Source: Azadirachta indica
Lineage: Eukaryota > Streptophyta > Magnoliopsida > Sapindales > Meliaceae
DNA: 64,000 bases
Direction: 5' to 3'
Assembly (NCBI GenBank): GCA_022749755.1
Contig: CM040441.1
Coordinates: forward strand, 17,857,475 to 17,921,474
Positions 1 through 11,472 of this stretch are shown here, piece after piece. The translations under genes and the position numbers were made by a program. The notes beneath the pieces were generated by a model. It did no database searches. It was not told the DNA's origin and saw only the letters and a program-made list of their open reading frames with translations. Each line of letters opens with the position of its first letter. Within the stretch, counting starts at the first letter, position 1.

Positions 1-43
1 CTATACTATTTTAATACAATTTTAATCTTTAATGAAATATTAT

Positions 44-243
44 TTTTAACTGTTGATACCAGATTTTATTGCCTAATATTAACTAGTAAATTTATTTGTA
101 TATAGAGAAAAATTCCTTTCATCACTTAATGAATTAATGAGTATATAAGAAAAAGAAAAAAAAAGAAGAAATGGATCTTTCTTCACATACAAATAAATTT
201 ACTGGTTGATATTTCGTGACGAAATCTGATATTAATAATTGAC
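44..243. repeat. Foldback (inverted-repeat) MITE-like element
   Basis: The left arm (about 44-125) is an imperfect reverse complement of the right arm (about 168-243). Both carry the core AGTAAATTTATTTGTAT or its complement, separated by a purine-rich spacer. The arms would fold into a hairpin of about 75 bp. A diverged partial copy of the right half recurs at 4941-5055, so this is a dispersed family. No coding capacity is seen, and no clean target-site duplication was identified. Confidence 0.6.
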
Positions 244-2469
244 ACCGTCTATAAAAAAAGAAAAAGGTTAATATGTTATTATTTAATTTTTGATAAACTA
301 GAAGGGGAATCCTAGTGAGCAAAGTCAGTAGAAAGATCGAGATAGAGAGATGTGCGATTATTGAGAATTTGACACCTAGAGGAGCTCGCAACATAAGAGG
401 TGAGATTTTTCTGTATGAAAAGAAGAGCACTTAACACAGGTAAGTGTTGAGATATGATAACGTAAATATGACTGGGATTCAGTGTTAATTATCATTAGAG
501 TTTAGTTTTAAATATCACTTGGATTCTAATTTAATTTTAGAATATCAGGTTTATTTTCAAATATCAATAGAGTCTTTTATTCCTTTTGATATGATATTAA
601 ACTTTCAGTCTCCAAAGAAATTGTTTTCAATGATGGTGCGAGTGAAGACTGAATTCGATGCTAAAATGGGAATATTTGACTGGCCTCATAGTTTGTTTTC
701 CAAGCTTTTTCAATTCCAAATCACTTTATTATCTTAAGCATAACAAGCCAAATCACATATTATTGTGAGATAAGTTAATGGCTTTCTGAAATTTTCTGTC
801 TCTTCTTCATTGGATTGCAATTGCATATATTTTCTTTTGCATAATATCGTACATCTACCAGCCGCAATATGTCTCTTCGTTTTTGTGCTAATAATTAATC
901 ATATTGAATTTCGGCATCCAAAGAAAATATTAATCAGTTATAATATTGGCATAACTTTCAATTGTATTTGATTATGATCGAACAAATATCTTGCATACTA
1001 GTACTATTAATATTAAAGGACCTAAACTAGATTAAAAATTTTATTATTTATTATTTTAAACATTTTATTGGTCGTTGGTGTGATTGAGAAAAAAAAAAAC
1101 TTTGATTTATTATTTAAGAAGAAATTATCACAAAATTTCACAATAAAGCATAAGGTATGACTTTATTTTTCTATTAATTGCGTGCACGTATTTATTTTTA
1201 TTTATATTAACTGTATATATGAATTTATTTTTGTGTGTATTAATTACATCATGATTCAATATCTAATGTTGATGGTTATGTATACTGATTTATTAAATTG
1301 TAGGATAATTAATGGGTTCAATATGTTATGTATAGTTTTCACCCAATTTATTGTATATAGTTCCCACTTAATATGTTATACACAGTTAAGTTATAATATA
1401 AAAAAAAAAAAGTAATATTTTAAAGGAAAAATCATCAAGTTTACATAAAAAAATTAAAAGAGTAATATTTCAATAATAATAAAAAAAAAAACTAAGCACC
1501 GTTTTGGGTTTACCCAAAAAAAAAAAGACTAATAATATTTTTAAGTTAAAAAAAATATCATTCAAATCCCTTATAAATATGATTAGGGCTTCATAAAAAA
1601 TATTAATTGAGTTAAAATTTAAATATCTTTCATATCTAATATAAAATATCATCATAATTCAAAATTAAATATCAAGTGAGTTCCACATAAATATCGCCTA
1701 CTTAATAATAAATATGATTAGAGTCTAGAAACAAATATAATTCAAATCTCATATTTATGTTTTATATATCTTTTCTATTGATTATATGCTTTTCAGTTTT
1801 AAATATTTAAATTTTGTGGCTAAATTGTCTGAAACTTTAATATTTAATGCTAATGACTTATTAAAATAATTTTTATATGATTAATAGATTTTATCTACAA
1901 TATAACCTAAAAATTTATAATTTATTACTTTTTAGCACATTACATTATGTGTTGAATTGAAGATATTATAATTTTTAATTCGTTATAATGTTAAAATAAT
2001 TTGAATTATCTCCATAATTTTTTTATTTCTCCGTTAATTAAAAAAATTTTCATTAGGTGATAGTATAGAAAGAAAAAAAGAGAAGAGAGATCATGATTTA
2101 TTATTTCTAGTTAAATTATAAGAAGAATAAATATCATGTAAAATAATTGTGTATACTAAGTTGAAATTGGCCTATTTTTATTAAAGAAACTTTATGGTTT
2201 AAACAAAATAAACTATAATATTATATTAGTTTCAATTATAGCTTCATATGTACTTCTTTTTTTTTCTCTTTTTATATAATGACTCGTAGACATGCTTAAT
2301 TTATGTATAAATGTTTTGAGTATATATGTCATCAAATTTGTTTATATTTAATCAATTTATTATGTTATTGTATAAGCTTTCATCACTCACTATTTCCAAG
2401 AACAAAAAGTAAAGAAACCTTAGGTTGTCAGAAAAATAATATACCTCTGCAATATTGATATCTTTCCCA
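244..2469. other. AT-rich gene-free region
   Basis: No ORF here looks like a protein family; the short open frames are low-complexity. Two patches (about 490-610 and 1555-1760) contain loosely repeated phrases of the type AAATATnAnTnGAGTnT, suggesting old tandem or dispersed repeats. No RNA gene is recognisable. Confidence 0.6.
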
Positions 2470-3290
2470 AAAAGGCCGAACAATGCAACTTCACGCTACT
2501 GAAACTATGCCCAGAAAGGCAAAATATTGCAACTTCGTATTGCCAAGACTATACCCAAAAGGGCCAAACACTGTACTCTGCACTGCTAAAACTATGCATA
2601 CATTGCGGTTCTGCACTGTCAAGACTATGCCTAAAAGAGTCAAACACCATAGTTTCACACTACCAAAACTATGTATATATTGTAGCTCCGTGCTGTTAGA
2701 ACTATGCTCAGAAGGGCCTAACATTGCAGTTTCACGTTGCCAAAATTATGCTTATACTGCAACTTCGCGTTGTCAAGATTATGCCTGAAAGGACCTAATA
2801 GTACAACTTAGCATTACCAAAACTATGTCTACACTACAACTCCACACTACTAAAACTATGCTTAGAAGGGTCAAACAATGACTCCGCGATGTCGAAACTA
2901 CGCTTAAAAAGGGCCAAATACTGCAGCTCCGCCAAAACTATGCCTAGAAAGGCCGAACAATACAACTCCGTGCTATCGTAATTATGCCCAAAAAAGGCCA
3001 AACATTGCAGCTCTGTGCTGCTAAGGTTATGCCTAGAAGGATCAAATAATATAACTCTGTGTTACCAAAACTATGCTTAGAAGGGTCGAACAATGCAGCT
3101 ATGCACTGCCAAAACTATGCCTAGAAAAGGCAAAACACTACTGTTCCATGCTGCCAAAATTATGCCTAAAAAGGTAAAACATTATAACTCCACGCTGTCA
3201 AAATTTTGCCCAGAAGAGCTAAACACTATAATTCTGTACTGCTAAAACTATGCCTAGAAAGGCTAAATATTATAGTTTCATGCTGCCAAA
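2470..3290. repeat. Minisatellite array, period about 44-45 bp
   Basis: About 18 degenerate head-to-tail units share the frame ACTATGCCTAGAAAGG, then a variable CAAACAnTGCA block, then a CTCCGTGCTGCCAAA-like end. Units measured by eye at 3100-3290 are 44 or 45 bp. Because 45 is a multiple of three, parts of the array stay open on both strands (2483-2788 + and 2491-2724 -), but the peptides are just translated repeat units. There is no gene evidence. Confidence 0.85.
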
Positions 3291-3655
3291 ATCACAAAGT
3301 CCAGAAATACCAAATAATACTCAATAGGTATAATATCATCTGCTAAAAAAAGCCATATGCATATATACGATGCCAAAAATTACTAAGTTCAAAAGGATTA
3401 AATCGTATCCATGAGGTATGGACATCATTTGCTCAAAAAAACCACATGCATCAACATCCATACAATGCCAAAATTGCTAAGTCCAAAATGACTAAATTGC
3501 ATGCACAAGGTATCGATATTATTTGCTTAGAAGAGCCACACACATCCATGTAATGCCAAAAATTACTAAATTTAGAATGACCAAATCGTACCCAGGAAGT
3601 ACCGACATTATCTACAGAGAAAAGCCACATGCATGCACACGATATCAAAAACCTC
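3291..3655. repeat. Second tandem array, period about 90 bp
   Basis: About four diverged units follow the shorter array directly. Each contains AATTACTAAGTCCAAAA, then ACTAAATCGTACCCA, a GGTAnnGACATnATnTGCT segment and AGCCACATGCATGCA. The phrase GATGCCAAAA at unit junctions resembles the GCTGCCAAAA junction of the 44-45 bp array, so the two arrays may derive from one ancestral repeat or one mobile element. Confidence 0.75.
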
Positions 3656-4940
3656 CCTCGCAGTAAATAAAATAAATTTTACTTAGCCTACTAGAAATCG
3701 CCCTTACGGTAAAAAAAACAATGTCCCCTCAGACTATTGGAAGACAGTAGATAAAATAATGTTCTATTTGACAACCAAAAACTGTTCTCATAATAAATAA
3801 AAGAAAGTCTCTTCAAGCTACCAAAAAATAAAATACTGACATATTACCCTTGCAGTAAACAAAATTAAGTTTTCTCGTACCACTAAAATAATGATTGCCT
3901 GCTTAGATGAGCCAAATATACACCCTTCAATACCAAGTTATAAAATCTAGCTGGACACAAAAATATACCAATAAGGTACCAATTTTTCACTTAAATAAGC
4001 TAAAGTCATGCATTGCCGTGGTGTCAAAATATAAAGTCCAGATAGATAAAAATAGACATACCTCTATTGTGTTGACATCTAGCCCAACAAAACCAAACAT
4101 TATACCTTCGCTATACCAACTTAAAAAATATAGAGAAACAAAAGTTATATACTTGCGTAACATCGATATATTGATTAAAAGAAAAAACTACAATGAAATA
4201 CCCCAGCATTTGAGCAAAGAAATGTTTAAATGAACAACTACAATATAAAAAAAGGCCAAATGAGAAGCAAAAATAAATAAAGCATAAGTTTACAAGTAAC
4301 ACTATATAGGAAAGAACCTTCATTAGAAAAGGAAGTAAGAACCTTGAACTTAGTAACACTCAATCTCATTGTTTGATCTCACTTTTTACTGACAAAAGAT
4401 CATCTAGCTTTTCACAATTTGTTGGAAACTAAAAAGGTCAGGAGTTACGTGTAAGCTACTTAGGAATTTAAAATGTACTCATCACATTATGTTAATCAGA
4501 ACCTTTTTAATATAAACCTGCCTTTATCGTTCTTCAAATAATTAAATGTTAGGTACTTCATTTGAAATTATCATATGAAAGAGAGTAAGTGATCCTAGAG
4601 AATTTGATAAAAAAATATTAGGTTTTCGATCTTTTCACTATTTTTAAATAGTAACTATGTTTTTTTTAAAACTTGGAGACTTACTGTTGGACCATTTTTT
4701 TAACATCTAAAATTAAATTGATTTTCACTTGCATGGTAGCCCAACAAAATAGTTATTGGATCATATTAAAGAATAAAGGCCCAAAAGATAAAAAGTAAAG
4801 GTCCAAATTCATAAAATTTTAATAAACATTTTTTATTTAGGTTAAATCTAAATAAGTAAGTCAGAATTCTGAATATCTCTAATTTTTCACTAAATTCTAA
4901 ATTATCTCCAATTAAAATCTCACTTAAACTAATTTTTCAA
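3656..4940. other. Gene-free region downstream of tandem arrays
   Basis: No protein family is recognisable. The stretch at 3660-4230 has more C than its flanks and continues the CAGTAAATAAAAT-like repetitive texture. It may be the rest of the element that carries the tandem arrays. The open frames on both strands (3907-4233 +, 4111-4359 -) show no family motifs and are not called as genes. Confidence 0.5.
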
Positions 4941-5055
4941 ATAACCTAACAAATCAACAAGTATATAAGGATAAAAAAGAAGAGCAGAAAAGGATCTTTC
5001 TTCGCATACAAATAAATTTATTGGTTGATATTAGGTAATAAAATCTATTATCAAT
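4941..5055. repeat. Partial copy of the 44-243 foldback element
   Basis: This matches the right half of the 44-243 element in direct orientation: GAGTATATAAG/CAAGTATATAAGG, a purine tract, GGATCTTTCTTC, CATACAAATAAATTTA and TGGTTGATATT occur in the same order. The opposite arm is missing. Confidence 0.65.
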
Positions 5056-5521
5056 AAAATATTTAAGGTAAAAAAAAATAAATTTTGTAATTTTTCGTTT
5101 TCAACCACGGAATATAAAAAGATGTTTGTTATTATTATGGCTTTCCTAACTAATTTTAAAACTACAAAAAACTAAAGACGCGTTAAATATTGTATTTGAG
5201 TATTGTTTTTATAAAACAAAGATAAAAATAAAAATTTAATTATCTCGTGTTTGGACTTGATGTTTTTAAAATCAAGGATGTGTTAGATAATATTTCTTAA
5301 AAGTTGCATTCTAGAAATAATAATTTTAAAACACATTTGATCAAAATATTTTGAAGAATGAAATTTTAATAATCTTATTTTTAATATAAGATAATAATTA
5401 ATTTTTAAATGCATAAATTAATTTAATAATATAAATTTTGTAAATGGAGAGAATATTAAATATAAATTTTTTAATTTAAAACATGTCTTAATATTTAATA
5501 TTTTTGTATATATATATATAT
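5056..5521. other. AT-rich gene-free spacer
   Basis: Very AT-rich, ending in a short (TA)n run at about 5508-5521 directly before the plastid-derived fragment. Nothing else is recognisable. Confidence 0.5.
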
Positions 5522-5735
5522 AAGGGATTCAATGCAGACTTGTATGGGGATAAAATGGCTATTCATGTACCTTTATCTTTAGAGGCTCAAGCAGAGGCTT
5601 GTTTACTTATATTTTCTCATATGAATTTATTGTCTCTTGTTATTAGGGATCCCATTTTGATACCTACTCAAGATATACTTATTGGACTCTATGTATTAAG
5701 AAGCAGGAATTGTCAAATATGTATAAATTATTACA
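5522..5735 (+). pseudogene. rpoC1: Plastid rpoC1 fragment (NUPT), broken
   Basis: The + frame translates to a clear match to the chloroplast RNA polymerase beta' subunit around its catalytic loop. It reads [18 protein letters not shown], then [15 protein letters not shown] and [12 protein letters not shown]. In the functional family the first block is the metal-chelating NADFDGD loop. Here it reads NADLYGD, so a catalytic aspartate is lost. Only about 70 codons are present, without start or end, and similarity fades near 5735. The fragment sits among nuclear MITEs, so it is a nuclear insertion of plastid DNA rather than a gene. A palindromic MITE abuts it on the right. Confidence 0.93.
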
Positions 5736-5880
5736 TTATTTGTAAACTATTAGATCTAAATACATCTAATAATTGAATTTGAATCTGACCATGTAATTAA
5801 TACATAATTAATATACCATAATTAATATATATGTCAGATTCTATATTAATTGTTAAATATATCTAGATTCAGTAGCCTAC
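5736..5880. repeat. Palindromic MITE, copy A
   Basis: An inverted repeat: the left arm (GTAAACTATTAGATCTAAAT, then an AATCTGACCATGTAATTAAT block) is mirrored on the right (ATATGTCAGATTC, then ATATCTAGATTCAGTAG). It shares its core order with the neighbouring palindrome at 5902-6106, so the two are diverged members of one family. Confidence 0.7.
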
Positions 5881-5901
5881 GAATATATATATATAAGAAT
5901 C

Positions 5902-6106
5902 AATGACCCTCTTTTTTTACACAATTTTTTACATCAATTATAAATCGTTGGATTTAAGTACATCTAATAGCTGAGATTGCATTTGATTATCTAATAAATG
6001 CATTCATAATTAATGCATATGTCAAATACAATCTCAAATGTTGGATGTGCCTATATCCAATAGTTTATAATTGATGTAAAAAATTATGTAAAGAAAAGAG
6101 GTCATT
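5902..6106. repeat. Palindromic MITE, copy B
   Basis: A near-perfect foldback of 205 bp. The left end AATGACCCTCTTTTTTTACA and the right end (reverse complement AATGACCTCTTTTCTTTACA) continue through ATTTTTTACATCAATTATAAA and a GGAT..A..ACATC block to a centre near ATTCATAATTAATGCAT. TA-rich runs flank both sides (about 5885-5895 and 6122-6142). There is no coding capacity. Confidence 0.85.
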
Positions 6107-6393
6107 AACTCTGCCCTTATAAATATATATATATATATATATCAATTATTTTAGATTTATATTACTTCATTTTTATACAACTATAATATTTATTGATACA
6201 TTACTTTTAATAATTTAATGATAGCCACAATAAATTTTAAAATTTATTTTCTATTTTATGATATAAAGTTTTTTAGTTTCTTATTTTATGGATTATTTTT
6301 TAATAAAAACAACCAAACAAGTATTTTACATTTTTTAGAAAAAAAAATGTAGGCCTTAAAAAATAGTAACAAACAAGACTAAACTATTTAAAA

Positions 6394-6407
6394 AACTTTC
6401 ATTTTTA
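6394..6407. repeat. LINE target-site duplication, left copy
   Basis: AACTTTCATTTTTA is identical to 12385-12398. It abuts CC plus an eight-base T run (6410-6417), which is the complement of the LINE 3' poly(A) tail. Confidence 0.9.
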
Positions 6408-6513
6408 CCTTTTTTTTGATAAAAAGTAATTTCAATTAAACCAAGAACCATTACATTTTGTCCTTAACTACATAAACATGAAGGTCCCCAGGACATTTCT
6501 TTAGCCATACATA

Positions 6514-6993
6514 CTAATCATTATTATGTAGAGCTAACCTGCCCAAATAATGAGCTGCCATATTACAAGTCTTTAAAGCAAAAACCACCTGAATACAGTT
6601 CCAAGAGGACAAAGTAGTCTCAATTTCGTCAACTACCCACCCAACTTCACACCTACTAAACAATTTTTTATTGATAGGATTGACCACATTTTGAGAATTA
6701 GAATCTATGAGCCCTGAGAAAAGTCCTGTGTCAATAGCCAGATCAATGCCTTTTTGAATTACAACAGCGTCAGCAAATTTAACATCTGTTGAGAAAGGGA
6801 TCCTGTAGGTTGATGTAGCCATAACTTCACCTTTAGCATTCCTTATCAAAATTCCAATTTCAGCCAAACTTACCTTTGTATTAGTTGTTGCATCCATATT
6901 GATTTTATACCAACCTTGCCAATGAGGCTGCCATGTAAGAGTATTTTGAGCTACATTTTGCTCTTTATTAATAAAGTAGGTATCAGCAACCAA
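6514..6993 (-). pseudogene. LINE ORF2 C-terminal RNase H-like domain
   Basis: An open segment of 159 codons resembling the RVT_3-type RNase H of plant LINEs. It starts in WQGWYKINMDATTNTKVSLA (family: W-x-K-x-N-x-D-G/A), followed by GILIRNAKGEVMA, an ADA segment where the family usually has AEA, and a C-terminal AAHYLGRLAL like the common AHxLAR motif. The first catalytic Asp is kept, but the usual Glu is Asp. It is the most intact part of the LINE and could be mis-annotated as a standalone RNase H protein. It has no upstream promoter of its own. Confidence 0.85.
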
Positions 6994-6999
6994 TTGAAA

Positions 7000-8269
7000 A
7001 GAAAGCTAGATATTCTCTGCTTTGGTAAAAGTATCCTGTGGGGTTTGGAAAATTGTGTTATAGATAAAGTGGTTTTTGAAAAACCAAATTACCCAGCACA
7101 AAGTTATCCATTTATCAAATTCCACCTTAGACAAAGATACAACAACAGTTTTTGTAAGAGAGAAGAAAGGCATCCCTTTGTTTTGTTTTATGAAACAGTT
7201 GAAGGTAGACAATTTTTACACCTACTTGGCAAAAAAGCAGCCTATTAATGCATGATAGATATCCTCCTTCTCCAGGCGACATCTAGGATAAATGGGAAAG
7301 CCACAAATTTTCCTGACATATAGGTTCTAATAGGTTGGCAGTATATCTTGATAGGCTTTCCAAAAAAGTATCTTGACTTTTGTTGGAATGCTCAAAGCCT
7401 AGAAGTATTTCCATTACTCATAAAAGTTGTTTGAACTGAAAGGAATGTTCTCGTACTTAAGGTTAAAGGCGACATGGTAACTACTCTTTATCGAGTATTG
7501 TCCTCTTTTATCAAAGCACTATACAAGTTGGTCTTCTGTTTAATTGCTTGGGCAAAAGAATTTTTAAAATACACTCCGCATCCTCTTCCAAGAATTGAGT
7601 TCTAATAACCTGTTCTTTTCGCAAACTATTTCCATTAATCAAGTTTACAATCTCTGATTGGCTAGGCAAGAATTGAAAGGAGTAAGGCTTGAACATATTT
7701 GGATAAGGGAGCCATCTTTGATGGTATACAAAACCTTCGTCCTATCCCCATTTCTCCATCTAGCCCTTGCATCAATTACTACTCTTTCCCACTAAAGACT
7801 CCTCTAGATATACGAAGGATTATAGCCAAGTTTGCTATCCATGAAACTACAATTTTGAAAGTACCATGCTTTTACGACTTTTGCCATTAATGATTCAAGA
7901 GAAGTGACAATACGCCAACACTATTTAGTTAGGAGGGCTCTATTGAAAGCATTTAGATCCCTAAAGCTTAAGCCCCCGACTCTCTTCAGCAAGCATAATT
8001 GTTTCCATGGCAACTAACAAATTCCCCTAGTTGTTGAATTTGAGTCCCACCAAAATTTTGAAATTACCTTTTGAATTTCCTTAAAAAGAGTTGTAGGAAC
8101 CTGAAACACATTTATAACATAATTAAGGGCTGCCTAAGCAACTACTTTAATTAAGATCTCCTTTTCTCCAATAAAAAAGAATATAGTTTTCTAATTTGCA
8201 AATTTGTCCAAAATTTTTATCTTCAAAAAGTTAAAAAACAAGTACTTGCTCTTACTTACCATTGACGGG
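7000..8269 (-). pseudogene. LINE ORF2 between RT and RNase H, fragmented
   Basis: Short minus-strand frames (7006-7212, 7511-7696) correspond in position to the C-terminal RT tail and zinc-binding region of plant LINE ORF2. The frame changes repeatedly. No intact domain can be claimed, and only the position within the element supports the call. Confidence 0.55.
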
Positions 8270-9229
8270 AGGCCTAAATAGTTTTCATAATGGGACACAA
8301 CCTCTAAACCAAAGATCCGTTTGATCTCTTCCTAGGTCTTTAATCACATATTGGTGCTAAAGAAAATTGACTATTTATCATAGTTTATAACCTGACCTGA
8401 AGCTTGGGCATAAACATCCAAGATTGCCTTTAAAGTGTTACATTCAAATGGTGTTGCTCCTGAAAATATCAAACTGTCATAAACAAAGAATAAATGAGAG
8501 ATAGCGAGACCTTTTTTACCAAACTACACTTCATGAAATTCTGCTTTCTGCTCAGTAAAGTGTAATAGAAAAGATAGGGATTCAGTTCATAGAATGAACA
8601 AATATGGGAAAAGAGGGCATCCCTGTTTCAGCTCTCTATACAGTTTAATAAATCCTCTTGCTTATCTATTTATCAAAAAAGAGTATGTTGATAAGGAAAT
8701 ACATTTTAGAATAAGTGATACTAATATTAAACTTTAGAGCCACCAACCCTTTTTTCCCTTTCTTTTTACATCTGATTTTGTTGAGGCATTCATAACCGAT
8801 AATAATATTGTCTGTAATGAGACACTAAGGAATAGAGGCAGTCTGGTTTGGGGAAATTACTTGGTTAAGAATAGTCTTAAGTCTATTGGTGATACACTTT
8901 GTGATTATCTTGTAGATGATATTGCATAAACTCATTGGACAAAATTACGATATGTGTTTAGGACTTTTCGTTTTGCGTATTAGAAAAACATAATTATGGC
9001 TAAAAGCAATAAGGTCTTCTCCCTTATTTAGCATTTTCAAGCAAGCCTTAGCAACATTATCTCCAACAGTGCACCGGTGTCTCTGAAAAGAATCTTGCCA
9101 TGAACTTGTTAGGCCCGGTGCTTTAGATGGATGCATTTGAAAAAATGCCTCCTTGACCTCATCTCTAGTGAATTCCTTTACTAGGAATATATTTATGTCA
9201 GCACTCATCCTTTTTTCCATATACTTCAA
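8270..9229 (-). pseudogene. LINE reverse transcriptase remnant
   Basis: The N-terminal palm entry is readable at 8945-9229: FTRDEVKEAFFQMHPSKAPG matches the conserved plant LINE segment ahead of PDG. Downstream, 8385-8500 (minus) reads DSLIFSGATPFECNTLKAIL and ASGQVIN, which follow the catalytic motif. The catalytic box itself, normally FADD, reads F-V-Y-D at 8477-8488, so the first of the two essential aspartates is lost. Several stops and shifts lie between these blocks. Confidence 0.85.
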
Positions 9230-9839
9230 AATGGACTACAAACAACAATTAGAAAGGTATGTGGAAGTAAATAAATTTTCAAAAGAATTGCAAACTTCTT
9301 TCTCAATAGCGGCAATGTTGTCCAGCCATTGATCTTTGTTGTCTGATGAGCCTTCAATTAAATTCTTCCGTCGTCTTACTGAATACTTCGCATGAAAGAA
9401 TTTTGTGTTTTGATCCTTCTTTTTTTAGCTATAAAACTTTAGTTCTTCGTCTCTAGTAAACTTTATCATCTTGCAAAATCTTATCTATCTAGTTTTCTAC
9501 ATCCCTAACTGCTTCGAAGCTATCAGGAGAGGTGAGTTTTAAATGCTTAAGTTTTTTAGATAAGTATTTTACCTTATTCCTCTTAGCACCAAACCTCTGT
9601 CTACTCCATGCCACTAACTTGTCTTTAACAACGTTGATGCAATTAAGAAAAGTGGGAATTAGGTTAGCAGAATCCCAGGCAATGCACTCAGTCCAACCAT
9701 TTTGTATGATGTCCTTACACTCTTCATAATTATTCTAATACTCTTCAAATTGAAATCGTTTACCCCATTCTTTTCATTGTGATTGAAGCGGTATAGTCCA
9801 TATCCATAATTCAATGAGAATTGGCAAATGATCTGAGCT

Positions 9840-10677
9840 CTAGGTTTCCAGATGACAAACAAAAGCCCTTTGAAACATTACTGTCGACCTAGGAGAAGCA
9901 AGAAACCTGTCTAATCTCTCTTCAACCAAGTTAGTCCCTCCTCGTTTATTAGACCACGTATAAGGCCATCCAAAGAAGCCCAAGTCGAAAAGATCACACT
10001 GTTTTAAGACTTTTTGAAAATCCCACATAGCTTAAAAATGTTTTCCCAACCTACCTTCTTCTCAGCTGGACTAGGGATTTGATTAAAGTCTCCTCCACGC
10101 AACCACGAAGCAGAAAATAAATTTGTTACTCTACGAATCAAAGTCCAGGTATTAACTATTTCTAAAGCTTTCGGATGTTCGTAAAAGCCTGTAAATCTCC
10201 AAACATCTCCTTCAGTAGTGAGTGCAACATCTACATGGTGATAGGAATAAGAAAAAAACTTTATTTTTATGTCTGTATTGAGAGAATGCCCATTACTCCT
10301 GCTTTTTGAGCTAATACCCTATTACTTGTTTATATTTTTTTTAATATCTCCATCAACCCCCCGTACGTTCCGATTTTGCCCTTTAATATTTTAAATATTT
10401 TGAATTTTATCATTTTATAAACCAATTGAATTGAAGGGTGAAATAAAAAAAAAAAAATTAGGAGGTGATGGGATATTAGAAAAAATATATGAGGGTAATG
10501 AGGTATTGACTTAAAAAGTAGGGGAGTAATGGGCATTTTTTCATTTGTATTCGATAATAAAGTAAGACCACCACTTAAGCCATTATCTTTAGACTGAAAA
10601 AAGTGAGTCATACTTAAGCCTAATATGTAATACTTTAGCTTGTTTTGTATCAATTTTGTCTCACACAAAAACACCAC
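9840..10677 (-). pseudogene. LINE AP-endonuclease domain remnant
   Basis: The minus-strand frame at 10330-10677 begins with MVFLCETK, the N-terminal ...ETK motif of LINE endonucleases, followed by GLSGGLTLL (family G-x-S-G-G-L). The frame at 9840-10028 contains DLGFFGWPYTWSN and ERLDRFLAS, a conserved C-terminal part. Frameshifts separate the two blocks. Confidence 0.85.
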
Positions 10678-11472
10678 TTGTTGCTTGTATTAGCGGAGAA
10701 CTTCCCTTAATGCTCGGAGCATTCGAGAGTTCCCCAGTCCTCGAATGTTCTAGCATAACAGCTTCATTTGTCTAAGCGAGGTTGAAACCCAGCACCCGCC
10801 ATTTTTTGTATGGACTCAATAGGAGCATTAATTTATGATTAAAGAGGACTACATAAAGAATTAAGTTGGACATTCTTTGTATCAAACTTGTCAGCATGCA
10901 AACTAGGGGGAGTGACAATTTTTTTGGACATTCTTTGTATCAAACTCCTCGTTTGTTGTGGAGTTTTTTAGTTAGATGGATGTCTCTCTTCTCCTAGTCT
11001 CTTACTCGTCTCTTCCATTTCTTTGTAGAGCATGGGATATTATTTTGTTGTGTGGTAGGCTCCATGATCATTTGGACCGAGCCCAAATGTGTATCTTGTT
11101 TGTCAGCGCATCGCAAACCTTCCTTTTCCTCAAAATATTGAGTAGGCTCTTGTATGGTTTTAGTTTGCTTAGAAACTGTTACGTGTTTATTAGTTATTGG
11201 CCTTTGCTTCGAATGTATCGCTATAATATCATCTGCCCTTGCATTAATTTTCTTGTGCGCCGCCGTTTCTCCCTGTAGTTGCTGATTGCCACCTAAACTA
11301 GTTTTCCAAATTTTTCCATCACTAATAGTCTCTGTTGGGGTTGGTGCCACTACTTGCGTAAGCTTTTCTGCAATGATTTTCCCTTACAATTGTGCAGTTA
11401 CATTCATTCTTGAATCTTGTTCCTTCTGTTTACTCTTGAAGCTTCTCGTTCTCTCATGTTAGGAGCTCTAAG

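Noticed and set aside
2483..2788. 101-codon + strand ORF (and its minus-strand counterpart) as a small gene
   Set aside because: It is a translation of the 44-45 bp minisatellite. The residue pattern just repeats every 15 residues and matches no family.
6514..6993. Standalone RNase H gene
   Set aside because: It is the C-terminal domain of the LINE, inside the duplication-bounded element, with no own promoter and an altered catalytic residue.
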